From Gudongella oleilytica (lineage in GTDB: Bacteria; Bacillota; Clostridia; Tissierellales; Tissierellaceae), in NCBI RefSeq assembly GCF_004101785.1, contig NZ_CP035130.1:2046001-2110000 (forward strand): a DNA stretch of 64,000 bases. Reading direction: 5' to 3'. Below the pieces are notes generated by a model, which made no database searches, was not told the origin of the DNA, and saw only the letters and a list, made by a program, of their open reading frames with translations. Below, in pieces: positions 51,573 to 59,070 of the stretch. The position numbers were made by a program, and so were the translations under genes. Position 1 is the stretch's first letter. The number at the start of each line of letters is the position of its first letter.

Positions 51573-53360
51573 ATGTATATCACAATCAGCGGAAAAGGAA
51601 GTCATCGCATTGTCCAGTTGCGTGATGATCGACGAGTTCCAGGCACAGATAAAAGAAAAGCGGTCATCGTAAAAAATTATGGTAACTATGAAAAGTTGCT
51701 GGCAGAAAACCCTCATATCATTGAGGAACTGAAAGAAGAAGCAAAGCGCTTAACACGGGAAAAGAATGCTGAGTCTGCTCCAATTACCTTAACTGTGCCC
51801 ACAAAAGAGATTACCTCCGCCGAAGACGTGACGTCTTCGTTCCGTTTCGGACACGCCCTGATTCAGAACCTCTGGAGAGAACTGAAATTGGAGAAGTTCT
51901 TTGAACGATATGCTGGAAAAAGAGATCCTGAAGAGCTAATACAAAGCATCTTCTACCTCTTGGCTAGGAGATGTACGGATCCCGGCAGTATTTACAGCTG
52001 TTATCAAGTACAGAGCCAATATGCTGGTCATACGGAACAGACTTTGGATGCACTCTATGGAGTTTTGGATATCCTAGCAGAGTCTAAAGAGGATCTCATT
52101 GAATTCCTATCTGTTTTCTTCCAGAAGAAAACGAAACGAAAGAATGGTTGCGCCTATTACGATGTCACCACTCATTCCTTTGAGAGCACCAAATGGGGTG
52201 AACTGAGAATGTTTGGTTTCTCAAAATCCCACAAAAACAATGAAGTTCAAGTAGTTATGGGACTTCTAATTGATAACAATGGGATTCCTGTAACCTATGA
52301 ACTTTTTCCTGGAAACACTATGGATCAGTCAACTTTAACGAAGTCAGTGGAAAGACTGAGAGAGTTATATCGTTTAGAGAAGATCACAGTAGTCGCAGAT
52401 AGAGGACTTAATAGTGGTACAAACCTAGGCTACCTATGCTCACAGGATCATAACTTTGTAATCAGCTATACGCTGAAACGATCCACGCAAGAGTTTAAAA
52501 AACTGGCCTTGAATCCAGAGGGATGGAAAGTGACTTCGGTAAACAAAGAGAGCGGCGAGGTTCTGACCATGGAGAAAGTGGTGGAACAAACATTGGAATA
52601 CAAGACAGAAGGTCTAGCGCTGGACGCACCGGAGGGTGCGGAAGAAGGCATAAAGAAGAAGCGTGGACGACCTAAAAAGTATCAACACCATACTGTTCCG
52701 GTGAAGATCCATCTGACATGGAGCGCTAAAAGAGCGTCGAAAGACCGCGGTGATCGGCAACGAATGCTTGAAAAACTGATGAAAAAAATGGATAAGCCTT
52801 ATCAGATGAAAGCAGCGGTGAAAAGAGGGGTAAACCAGTTCTTGGAGATGGAACTGGAGACAGAAAACTGGAAAATCAGCGAAGAGAAAATTAGGGAATC
52901 TGAAAAATATGATGGATATTACGCTATCATCACGAACAATCTAGAGTTATCAACCCTTGAAGTAGTTGAAATCTATCGTGGTTTGTGGAGAATCGAAGAG
53001 AGTTTTAGGATCATGAAGACAGATTTACAGGCGACCCCTGCTTTTGTTTGGACCGATAAACACATCGAAGGACACTTTGCATTGTGCTTTTTAGCCTTAA
53101 CTATTATGAGATATCTACAGTATAAGATTGCAGATCACACTGGAGCGCAGGTATCCGCTGCAAATCTCATGGAAGCTTTGTCAGGACCTACCGTTATTAC
53201 GCAGGGAACTTATCCCAGTATTACCGTAACCCCGATCAATATAAACCAGACATACCTGGACATCAGTAAGATTCTTGGCATGGCCGCACTCAGACAGAAT
53301 ATGACTTTGACTCAGTTTCGGAGTGCAACAAAATTGAATTTAGTGAAGAATCTAGAATAA
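51573..53360 (+). CDS. IS1634-family transposase
   Basis: 595 residues behind GGAGGTG. N-terminal DNA-binding region (to ~110), first catalytic Asp in CAYYDVTTHSFES (~195), second in TVVADRGLNSG (~270), and Glu in YRGLWRIEESFRIMKTDL near 475. A basic, Gly-Arg-Pro hook-like insertion (KKRGRPKKYQHH, ~363) lies between the second Asp and the Glu. The arrangement and length fit IS1634-type enzymes of the IS4 superfamily. The frame is intact. Confidence 0.92.
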   Translation: MYITISGKGSHRIVQLRDDRRVPGTDKRKAVIVKNYGNYEKLLAENPHIIEELKEEAKRLTREKNAESAPITLTVPTKEITSAEDVTSSFRFGHALIQNLWRELKLEKFFERYAGKRDPEELIQSIFYLLARRCTDPGSIYSCYQVQSQYAGHTEQTLDALYGVLDILAESKEDLIEFLSVFFQKKTKRKNGCAYYDVTTHSFESTKWGELRMFGFSKSHKNNEVQVVMGLLIDNNGIPVTYELFPGNTMDQSTLTKSVERLRELYRLEKITVVADRGLNSGTNLGYLCSQDHNFVISYTLKRSTQEFKKLALNPEGWKVTSVNKESGEVLTMEKVVEQTLEYKTEGLALDAPEGAEEGIKKKRGRPKKYQHHTVPVKIHLTWSAKRASKDRGDRQRMLEKLMKKMDKPYQMKAAVKRGVNQFLEMELETENWKISEEKIRESEKYDGYYAIITNNLELSTLEVVEIYRGLWRIEESFRIMKTDLQATPAFVWTDKHIEGHFALCFLALTIMRYLQYKIADHTGAQVSAANLMEALSGPTVITQGTYPSITVTPININQTYLDISKILGMAALRQNMTLTQFRSATKLNLVKNLE

Positions 53361-53369
53361 GTGTACAAA

Positions 53370-53417
53370 AAAACCGTTGGAAACGAGGTGTAAACCAGGT
53401 GTTTCCAACGGTTTTAT
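53370..53417 (+). terminator. Terminator of the IS1634-like transposase
   Basis: AAAACCGTTGGAAAC (53370-53384) and GTTTCCAACGGTTTT (53401-53415) form a perfect 15-bp stem followed by ATT. Confidence 0.85.
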
Positions 53418-53440
53418 TAATATTAAGTTCTAAAGTCAGG

Positions 53441-53505
53441 ATTGAAGATATAATCTATAAGTTAATTTCCGAGGACCAACATATTAAAATATCGCAAGAG
53501 GATTT
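53441..53505 (+). repeat. 65-bp direct repeat, right copy
   Basis: Identical to 51346-51410. The transposase frame of the older element continues right after it as LDAMTADRFRH. Confidence 0.9.
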
Positions 53506-53542
53506 AGATGCAATGACAGCAGATCGCTTCAGACATTAAGAG

Positions 53543-53574
53543 AGCCACCAGGATGACCCTGATGGCTTTTTATT
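53543..53574 (+). terminator. Terminator of the interrupted IS1595 transposase
   Basis: GCCACCAGG (53544-53552) pairs with CCTGATGGC (53558-53566), one mismatch, followed by TTTTTATTT. Confidence 0.7.
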
Positions 53575-53653
53575 TAGCTATCTTTACTATGTATCATTGT
53601 TTTCCCCTTTTTAGACTCTGTATGAAGATATTGTGGATTTTTGGCAAAATTTT

Positions 53654-53677
53654 AGGGAACTCGTTAGAAAGTTCCCT
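53654..53677 (-). terminator. Terminator of the lipoprotein gene
   Basis: AGGGAACT (53654-53661) and AGTTCCCT (53670-53677) form a perfect 8-bp stem. On the minus strand AAAATTTTG follows. Confidence 0.65.
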
Positions 53678-53691
53678 ATCAAAATACTGTT

Positions 53692-54093
53692 CTATTCTAT
53701 TGGTATGTAACCAATAACTTCGAAGCTATCACTATCACAAACAATACGTGCAAAGTCGTGGCCTGACCTTTCACCAATAGTAATAATCCAGTCAGTAGAA
53801 TCAACAGAATTTTCATCTGCTTTGGAGTTTACTAAATGTACAAACTCCCATGTTTTTTCATCTGCATTTTCTATTGTTATTATGTTTGTGTCTATACGGT
53901 CTTTTGAAGCAAACTCTGAGTTTTTAATAAAGTTTATACTGTTATTGACAGCCTTCTGTTGTTCAGGTGATAATGAAATCTCATTATTTGAATCAGCTAC
54001 GAGAGTTGGAATGTCATTGTCATCAACTGATGAGCACCCCACCGTAAATAATAGAGTACAAAGGATGATGAATACTAATTTGTTTATTTTCAT
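53692..54093 (-). CDS. Small lipoprotein inside the mobile block
   Basis: 133 residues behind GAGGAGG. Signal peptide with lipobox LLFTVGC (Cys20). The mature part is acidic and soluble, with a repeated-looking ITIENADEKTWEFVHLVNSKADEN / DWIITIGERSGHDFARIVCDS pattern of strands and one extra Cys. I do not recognise a family. It lies inside the inverted-repeat-bounded block and may be a passenger of the IS1595-like element, or host DNA caught between insertions. Confidence 0.65.
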   Translation of the reverse strand: MKINKLVFIILCTLLFTVGCSSVDDNDIPTLVADSNNEISLSPEQQKAVNNSINFIKNSEFASKDRIDTNIITIENADEKTWEFVHLVNSKADENSVDSTDWIITIGERSGHDFARIVCDSDSFEVIGYIPIE

Positions 54094-54159
54094 TTTTACC
54101 TCCTCAGAAATTATGATTTTGATATTATAATTTGATGAGTGTCATGTATTAAAAGTTGC

Positions 54160-54452
54160 TTATCTTTCAAAGATCTCTTCTCGCTCTTGAAAAACTCCAG
54201 CCATTAAAACCAGTGTAGATAGTTGGCTAAATATTTAGTTAAGACACCTTTAAACCTCTGCATTCATACTCTTAAATTTCCATGGGAAAAATTAATGTTC
54301 TGTATGTGATAGATTCCTTCTTTAAATTTTCCGTTCTCAATCTGAACAAGAGATATGTCACCTTTCTTGGCATATTTTTGCAGCTGGCAACGGAATCAGT
54401 GCATAGAATTGAATCTTCCTCAATTCTGTCATCAAAAAACTTCTCTAAGTGT
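54160..54452 (-). pseudogene. IS1595-family transposase C-terminus, decayed
   Basis: The minus strand encodes HLEKFFDDRIEEDSILCTDS, then after an extra A near 54385 YAKKGDISLVQIENGKFKEG, IYHIQNINFSHGNLRV, and after a TGA in place of Trp MQRFKGVLTKYLANYLHWF, then TAA and WLEFFKSEKRS. This is the conserved end of an IS1595/ISXO2 transposase. One frameshift and two stops show decay. It lies opposite in strand to the larger IS1595 gene and is a different copy. Confidence 0.75.
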
Positions 54453-54475
54453 GTATTGCTTATTCTTCCTTATAT

Positions 54476-54751
54476 TTATCTGTTACTCATCTGCATCAAG
54501 TGAAGCACTTTCAAACCCTTATCTGTGATTTCGTACTTCCCACGCTTGTTTTGGTATGGAAGTACACACCCGAAAGCTATGAGCTCATTAATTATCTGAT
54601 TCGTCTTAAGCTTCGAGAAGTGAGCCATATCAGCTATTTCTTGCTGAGACAATGGCACAAAGAAGTCATCTTTAACCTTGACCCGATTCTCATGCATCAG
54701 CTTAAGTAACTTATATCTGTCATTTGCGAAAAACTCTAAGTTATATTCCAT
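54476..54751 (-). CDS. Winged-helix DNA-binding protein
   Basis: 91 residues from the ATG at 54751 (GGAG 10 nt upstream; a GTG three codons earlier is also possible). MEYNLEFFANDRYKLLKLMHENR is followed by a helix-turn-helix FVPLSQQEIADMAHFSKLKTNQIINELIAFG and a wing VLPYQNKRGKYEITDKGLKVLHLM. It resembles the DNA-binding part of MarR/Crp-type regulators without a ligand domain. It is inside the mobile block and could regulate the lipoprotein or the element. Confidence 0.7.
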   Translation of the reverse strand: MEYNLEFFANDRYKLLKLMHENRVKVKDDFFVPLSQQEIADMAHFSKLKTNQIINELIAFGCVLPYQNKRGKYEITDKGLKVLHLMQMSNR

Positions 54752-54876
54752 GGTCAACACACTCCGTAGTTTACAGTATTTACCTTCTTATAATATATAT
54801 AACATTGTGGTTTGAATTATTCAACTACAAAAGTGTATCAAAACTAAATAATATTTAGAATATTTAAAGATTTTTT

Positions 54877-54896
54877 TGATTAATTCGCAACTTGAA
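54877..54896. repeat. Right inverted repeat
   Basis: Pairs with 47601-47620 (19 of 20 bases). Confidence 0.5.
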
Positions 54897-54986
54897 GCAC
54901 ATAAAAAACATAAAAAATAGCACATATTGTATTACGAACATACAACATATGCTATAATTTAATATTTAATATACAAGATGTGGTGT

Positions 54987-55068
54987 ATTAATGCTTATCA
55001 GTCACTAAACGGAAAATATAAACAATTACATTGACCGTTTCATCCCAAACTGAGCTGTATGCATTAAT
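54987..55068. other. Collinear three-helix hairpin, possible structured RNA or cruciform
   Basis: Three nested pairs share one axis: ATTAATGC/GCATTAAT (54987-54994 and 55061-55068), TCAGT/ACTGA (54998-55002 and 55049-55053) and AAACGG/CCGTTT (55007-55012 and 55035-55040). No coding frame is present. Function unknown. Confidence 0.35.
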
Positions 55069-55116
55069 CGAGTTAACTCTAATACGCAATATATCAGTTA
55101 AATCAGTCTTATATTG

Positions 55117-55147
55117 AAAACCTGCAGTAGACTTGACTGCAGGTTTT
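55117..55147 (-). terminator. Terminator of the flavodiiron gene
   Basis: AAAACCTGCAGT (55117-55128) and ACTGCAGGTTTT (55136-55147) form a perfect 12-bp stem with a 7-nt loop. Confidence 0.85.
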
Positions 55148-55158
55148 CACTTTACTTC

Positions 55159-56382
55159 TTACTCCACTATTTTTCCCTTCATCTTCCCGATAAGCTGAAG
55201 GATCCCTTCCTCTATCTTCCTAAGGTCTTCCTCCTTTGGTGAACCTTCAAATTCAACTGAAGGTACAAAGTCCCATTTCATCTTGTTTCTTTCAATTATT
55301 TCTGCTAACTCCTTTTCAGCCCCTCCAGACCATCCGAATGAACCGAATCTAAATGCTGCCTTGTTGCTTACCTTCTTTCTTCCCAGCTCATCCAATGCAG
55401 TAGCTACTGGAGGGAACAGCTTGTACTCATAGGTTGGAGCTGCTATTATAACCCCTGCAGATTTAAATACTGTAGCTACCATTTCACTTTCGCTCTCAAG
55501 AGGCATCTCAAGCTTGTTGTACTTGATGCCTTCTCTTTCTAGTATTGTTTCAGCATGAGCTATTGCTTTTCCGGTCATTCCATACATGGATCCCCATAGA
55601 ATCGTGATCTCATTCTTCCCGGCCCCTTCAGCATACTGTGAATATCTGCTATAGTCATCCATTATTTTCTCTACATTGTTTCTGTACAACGGACCATGCC
55701 CTGGTGCGATCGTCGTAATATCCAGCTCCCTTGCCTTCTGAATAGCTTTCCTAAGCATAGGTGTAAAGGTTGTCATAACGTTTGAATAATATCTTATTGC
55801 TTCACATTCGAAGAAAACATCTTCCTCCGGTGTCATTTCGTCATCGAATACATGGTCCCCCATCTTCCCGAAGGATCCGAACATGTCACATGAGAATAAG
55901 GTTTTGGTGCTTTTCTCATAGGTATACATAGTGTCAGGCCAATGTACATTTGGTACCAGGTGGAAGCTGAAAACCTTGCCCCTGCCAAGATCAAGAGTAT
56001 CTCCTTCTTTTACGACCCTTATCCTGTCTTCTCCGTAAAACGAAGAAACCATCTTTGCCGCCTTATCAGTACATACTATAGTGAAGTCATCCTTTATTTT
56101 CATAAAATTGGATATCCAACCGGAATGGTCGGGCTCCATGTGGTTTACAATAAGATAGTCAATTCCCTTTGGATCTACACCTATCTCTCCAAGACTTTTA
56201 TAAAGCGTCTCAGGTACTCCATCCCAGCCTATGACACCATCGATAATTGCAGTTTTTTCACCTTGAACCACATAAGAATTTAGCGTTACCCCGCTTGCAA
56301 GCTCCCAGATCCCCTCGAAGAGAACATTGTCAACATTCAGTGTAAACATATGAACTCCATCTGCTATTTTAACCTTCCTCAT
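55159..56382 (-). CDS. Flavodiiron protein (FprA family)
   Basis: 407 residues. The N-terminal lactamase-like domain carries the diiron ligands HMEPDHSG (~84), HWPDT (~147), CDMFGSFG (~166) and APGHGP (~227). The C-terminal flavodoxin domain (~253-400) has WGSMYGMTGKA for FMN phosphate and TYEYKLFPP. Such enzymes reduce O2 to water or NO to N2O with rubredoxin as donor, protecting anaerobes. No rubredoxin gene is adjacent. The gene has a strong terminator at 55117. Confidence 0.93.
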   Translation of the reverse strand: MRKVKIADGVHMFTLNVDNVLFEGIWELASGVTLNSYVVQGEKTAIIDGVIGWDGVPETLYKSLGEIGVDPKGIDYLIVNHMEPDHSGWISNFMKIKDDFTIVCTDKAAKMVSSFYGEDRIRVVKEGDTLDLGRGKVFSFHLVPNVHWPDTMYTYEKSTKTLFSCDMFGSFGKMGDHVFDDEMTPEEDVFFECEAIRYYSNVMTTFTPMLRKAIQKARELDITTIAPGHGPLYRNNVEKIMDDYSRYSQYAEGAGKNEITILWGSMYGMTGKAIAHAETILEREGIKYNKLEMPLESESEMVATVFKSAGVIIAAPTYEYKLFPPVATALDELGRKKVSNKAAFRFGSFGWSGGAEKELAEIIERNKMKWDFVPSVEFEGSPKEEDLRKIEEGILQLIGKMKGKIVE

Positions 56383-56562
56383 TTATAACCCTCCTTCTGA
56401 TTGTCACTATGGAACTTTTACCCATTTACGTAGATTATACTACAGCATGAATTCCATTTCAGCTATCCTTAGTATATTTGAAAATTTCGCTCCTTATTAA
56501 ATTGATGCTGACAAATACCAGTTATATGCAAAAAAGTTAAAAGCAAGGCTCCACCTTCCTTT

Positions 56563-56907
56563 TTACTTATACTGCGATGCGATATCACCGGCTGTTTTTA
56601 TAAAAAGCTTAAAAGTACTGCCTTCAATCAGGTCGTCCAGGAGTTCAATCACCTCTCTGCTATTTCTGGCTACCTCGATTACATAGTATAAGAATGATGC
56701 AAAAAGCAGCATCAGCATCAGACCATCTCCCCTTGAAATGACAATATTGCTATTTTGATCAATGACGCTGTCGACTCCATGAGCAAATAAAGACAAAGCA
56801 GAGAGTATCATAAACGGAATTTCTTTTTTTATAGTTTGCCTTTCAACGGAAAGTGGAAATATGATGGCAGCAGCTCCCAATATTATCAGCTTATGATCCT
56901 TGAGGTG
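56563..56907 (-). pseudogene. Na+/Ca2+-exchanger (CaCA) family fragment
   Basis: The minus strand encodes LIILGAAAIIFPLSVERQTI, KKEIPFMILSALSLFAHGV, a Gly-Asp turn, and LFASFLYYVIEVARNSRE. These are the middle helices of a YrbG-like exchanger. The tail that follows (VIELLDDLIEGSTFKLFIKT) is out of family, and both the first half of the protein and the second alpha-repeat motif are missing. It is therefore a relic between two intact genes. Confidence 0.65.
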
Positions 56908-56949
56908 AAAGCCTAACCTATTTGAATATTAAAAAGTCCCTATACTCTT

Positions 56950-57225
56950 TCAGAAATTATAACCTTTACCATGTCTCCCGGACCCTTTTTTTATTTTTTC
57001 TCGAATATCGTTCCTCATGCCTATGATATAACAGACAAAACCATCAGGATTCTTTATGCCCATATTTACTATGCTCCCATCATAGGGCTCTCCATCAAAG
57101 GTGTCATGGACATTAACTCTTTCCTTGCCAAATTCCGATTTGACATCATATGGAAATACAGCAAAAGCTCCATCGATAACAGGCACTTTCTTGATTTTAG
57201 CATTGAATTCATATACTCTATTCAC
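56950..57225 (-). CDS. DUF1905 protein with a frameshifted C-terminus
   Basis: 91 residues from a GTG at 57225. The main body matches DUF1905 proteins (YEFNAKIKKVPVIDGAFAVFP, DVKSEFGKERVNVHDTFDGEPYDGSI, MGIKNPDGFVCYIIGMRNDIREKI). The last dozen residues do not. Removing one base in the AAAAAAGGGT tract restores the family's end (PGDMVKVIISERV) with a TAG at 56940-56942. It is therefore either a recently broken gene or one with a slightly altered tail. Function unknown. Confidence 0.65.
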   Translation of the reverse strand: MNRVYEFNAKIKKVPVIDGAFAVFPYDVKSEFGKERVNVHDTFDGEPYDGSIVNMGIKNPDGFVCYIIGMRNDIREKIKKGSGRHGKGYNF

Positions 57226-57252
57226 CTATTGTCACCTAGGTTCATTTGATAA

Positions 57253-58212
57253 TCATATCTCAATATTTTCAAATTTGGCAAATTGATCCATTCCAATATT
57301 GCCGCCAGAAATAAAGAAGACTACCTTATCCTCAGGCTTGAATTCTAACTCCCCTTGTAAGACTGCTCCCAAAGTGATACAGGATGATATCTCCGCCAAT
57401 AGCTTACCCTCTGTAAGGAATAATTTAGTGGCTTTCAGAATACTCTCTTCCTCTACTGTTACTATCTTATCCACGTACTTCTCCACTATCGGGTAATTTA
57501 GCTCCCCCGGGCATAGTGTCTGCAGCCCGTCTGCAACTGACTTAGAATCTGGTTCCAATGTGATTGGGTGTCCGGCATCAAAACTTTTTGTATATCTTGA
57601 TACAGCATCCGGCTCTACTCCAATGACCTTGATTTTTGGATCCGTCTCTTTGATTGCAGTGGAGATTCCGCTTATTAATCCACCTCCGCCTATTGGAACT
57701 ACGACATAATCTACATCAGGAAGCTGTTCGAGGATCTCCAGACCTGCAGTCCCCTGGCCTGCCATGATATCGTAGTCATCAAACGGAGATATGAAGCTGA
57801 GATTTTTCTCCTCACTTAGTTTCTTTGCGACATTAAATCTCTCTGATGGAATACTGAATACTATCTCTGCACCGAAGGACCTTATCCCTTCAACTTTTAT
57901 CCTTGGAGCTGTCTCAGGAACAACTACATATGCTTTTGTACCCAGCTGTGTCGCAGCAAATGCTATAGCCTTGCCATGATTTCCTGAGGATGCTGTAATG
58001 ATTCCATTTTTAAGCATCTCATCAGACAGCGACATTGCAGCATTAAGTGCTCCACGGACTTTAAATGAGTTGGTTTTTTGAAATGACTCCAGCTTGGTAT
58101 AAACCTTACACCCTAAATATTCATCGAGATTATTTAGTCTAAGTAATGGTGTTTTGTAAATAAAAGGCGAAATCCTTTTTTGTGCCTCATGAATAGTTGA
58201 CAGTGTTAACAT
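57253..58212 (-). CDS. Threonine/serine ammonia-lyase, catabolic type
   Basis: 319 residues from the ATG at 58212 (GGAGG 5 nt upstream). Fold-type II PLP enzyme: PLP lysine in FQKTNSFKVRGALNA (~50), SSGNHGKAIAFAA (~74), GGGGLISGIS (~176) and VFFISGGNIG near the end (~305). The C-terminal ACT-like regulatory domain of biosynthetic IlvA is absent, so this is the short, catabolic form (TdcB-like), which turns threonine to 2-oxobutyrate plus ammonia. It overlaps the upstream DODA-type gene by 7 bp. Confidence 0.9.
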   Translation of the reverse strand: MLTLSTIHEAQKRISPFIYKTPLLRLNNLDEYLGCKVYTKLESFQKTNSFKVRGALNAAMSLSDEMLKNGIITASSGNHGKAIAFAATQLGTKAYVVVPETAPRIKVEGIRSFGAEIVFSIPSERFNVAKKLSEEKNLSFISPFDDYDIMAGQGTAGLEILEQLPDVDYVVVPIGGGGLISGISTAIKETDPKIKVIGVEPDAVSRYTKSFDAGHPITLEPDSKSVADGLQTLCPGELNYPIVEKYVDKIVTVEEESILKATKLFLTEGKLLAEISSCITLGAVLQGELEFKPEDKVVFFISGGNIGMDQFAKFENIEI

Positions 58213-59027
58213 ACATACCTCCAAAGGAATGCAACTGCTCTTTTCCCCAGGATATAGTCGTCAAATGCCTTTTCTGCGATACCTGTTGAGAGTCCAACGC
58301 AAACATGCAGCGGAAGAAGATGCTCCTCCCGTGGATGACAGTACCTTGCATTAGGTAATTTGTCCCAATCCTTGAATTCATTAAACCTCTCTTCTTCATC
58401 CAGTTCATCACAGCATATTTCTATGAGTCTATCCTGAAACTCATTATTTCTGGGATCCTCTATCTCCCTCCCGGCAAAATCAAAGGCTCTCATGTTATGA
58501 AATGAGAATCCGGAACCTATGATCAAAATGTTATCCTCCAACAGTTTTCTTAAAGCCTTGCCTATTTTGAGGTGAGTCAAAGGATCAAGGTTATGGTTAA
58601 GTGATATCTGTATTACAGGTATGTCGGCATCCGGGTACATCATCCTCAATGGTATGTAAGAGCCATGGTCATAAGGTCTGTTATTGTTTAACTTAGCCTC
58701 GATCCCACTATCCTGAAGCAGCTTCGCTACTCTTAATGCCAGCTCTGTGTTACCCTTGCACGGATATTTGATTGAATACGCTTCTTCAGGAAAACCATAA
58801 TAATCATACAGGATCTCAGGTGCATTCCCACTTTGAACAGCAACTATATTTTCTTCCCAATGAGCACTGAACACTATTATCGATTCCGGTTTATGAAGCT
58901 TTAGAGGAAGTGCTTCCATAAAATCGATCATCTTTTTGTGTGATGGATCACCCAATACTGGAAGCGGTCCGCCTCCATGCGAAAAGTATACGACTTGTCC
59001 CCTTTTATTTGATTCTTTATTATCCAT
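58206..59027 (-). CDS. DODA-type extradiol dioxygenase family protein (YgiD-like)
   Basis: 273 residues behind AAAGGAGA. YgiD/DODA motifs: SHGGGPLPVLGDPSH near 16, HWEEN (~58), PYDHGSYIPLRMMYP (~120) and GSGFSFHNMRAF (~175), the His ligands of the mononuclear metal. Relatives open aromatic rings such as 4,5-DOPA with O2, odd in a presumed anaerobe, so the substrate may differ. It overlaps the threonine ammonia-lyase gene, so the two are coupled. Confidence 0.88.
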   Translation of the reverse strand: MDNKESNKRGQVVYFSHGGGPLPVLGDPSHKKMIDFMEALPLKLHKPESIIVFSAHWEENIVAVQSGNAPEILYDYYGFPEEAYSIKYPCKGNTELALRVAKLLQDSGIEAKLNNNRPYDHGSYIPLRMMYPDADIPVIQISLNHNLDPLTHLKIGKALRKLLEDNILIIGSGFSFHNMRAFDFAGREIEDPRNNEFQDRLIEICCDELDEEERFNEFKDWDKLPNARYCHPREEHLLPLHVCVGLSTGIAEKAFDDYILGKRAVAFLWRYVC

Positions 59028-59070
59028 ATTTGTTCTCCTTTCAATTTCTATTATTTAGTATAAGTAAAGA

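Larger units (their letters stand above)
51411..53440 (+). mobile_element. IS1634-like insertion sequence, 2030 bp
   Basis: The ends are CCTGACTTTGGAA at 51411 and, on the other strand, CCTGACTTTAGAA at 53440 (12 of 13). It carries one transposase gene (51573-53360). Hairpins with T-runs guard both sides of the gene: 51457-51490 and 53370-53417. The direct repeats outside are 65 bp long and identical, so the insertion looks recent. Confidence 0.88.
47682..53539 (+). pseudogene. IS1595-type transposase interrupted by two insertion sequences
   Basis: Three segments belong to one gene: 47682-48246, 50393-51410 and 53506-53539. Joined at the duplicated target sites they give exactly 539 codons (538 residues) without a stop. 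The first has a zinc ribbon (CRKCG...CKDC) and the helix and W-rich segment of IS1595/ISXO2 transposases, with IDETF as the first catalytic Asp. The second includes SDANTVY (second Asp region) and a long extension. The last reads LDAMTADRFRH to TAA at 53537. The gene is not functional as it stands, but precise excision of both insertions would restore it. Confidence 0.85.
47601..54896. mobile_element. Candidate IS1595-like element with passengers, carrying two nested insertions
   Basis: TTCATGTTGCGAATTAATCA (47601-47620) and TGATTAATTCGCAACTTGAA (54877-54896) are inverted repeats with 19 of 20 bases matching. Between them lie an IS1595-type transposase gene (broken by two later insertions), a decayed second transposase, a lipoprotein and a winged-helix gene. 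Inverted ends plus a transposase make an element likely. No clear target duplication is visible next to the repeats, so the outer borders remain uncertain. Without the two nested elements the unit would be about 3.0 kb. Confidence 0.45.
54752..55158. other. 407-bp gene-free stretch
   Basis: No protein frame is convincing here. It contains the right inverted repeat (54877-54896), a structured segment (54987-55068) and the terminator of the flavodiiron gene (55117-55147). It is strongly AT-rich. Confidence 0.6.

Noticed and set aside
54282-54503. 73-residue plus-strand frame
   Set aside because: It is antisense to the decayed IS1595 C-terminus and the winged-helix gene and has no ribosome site.
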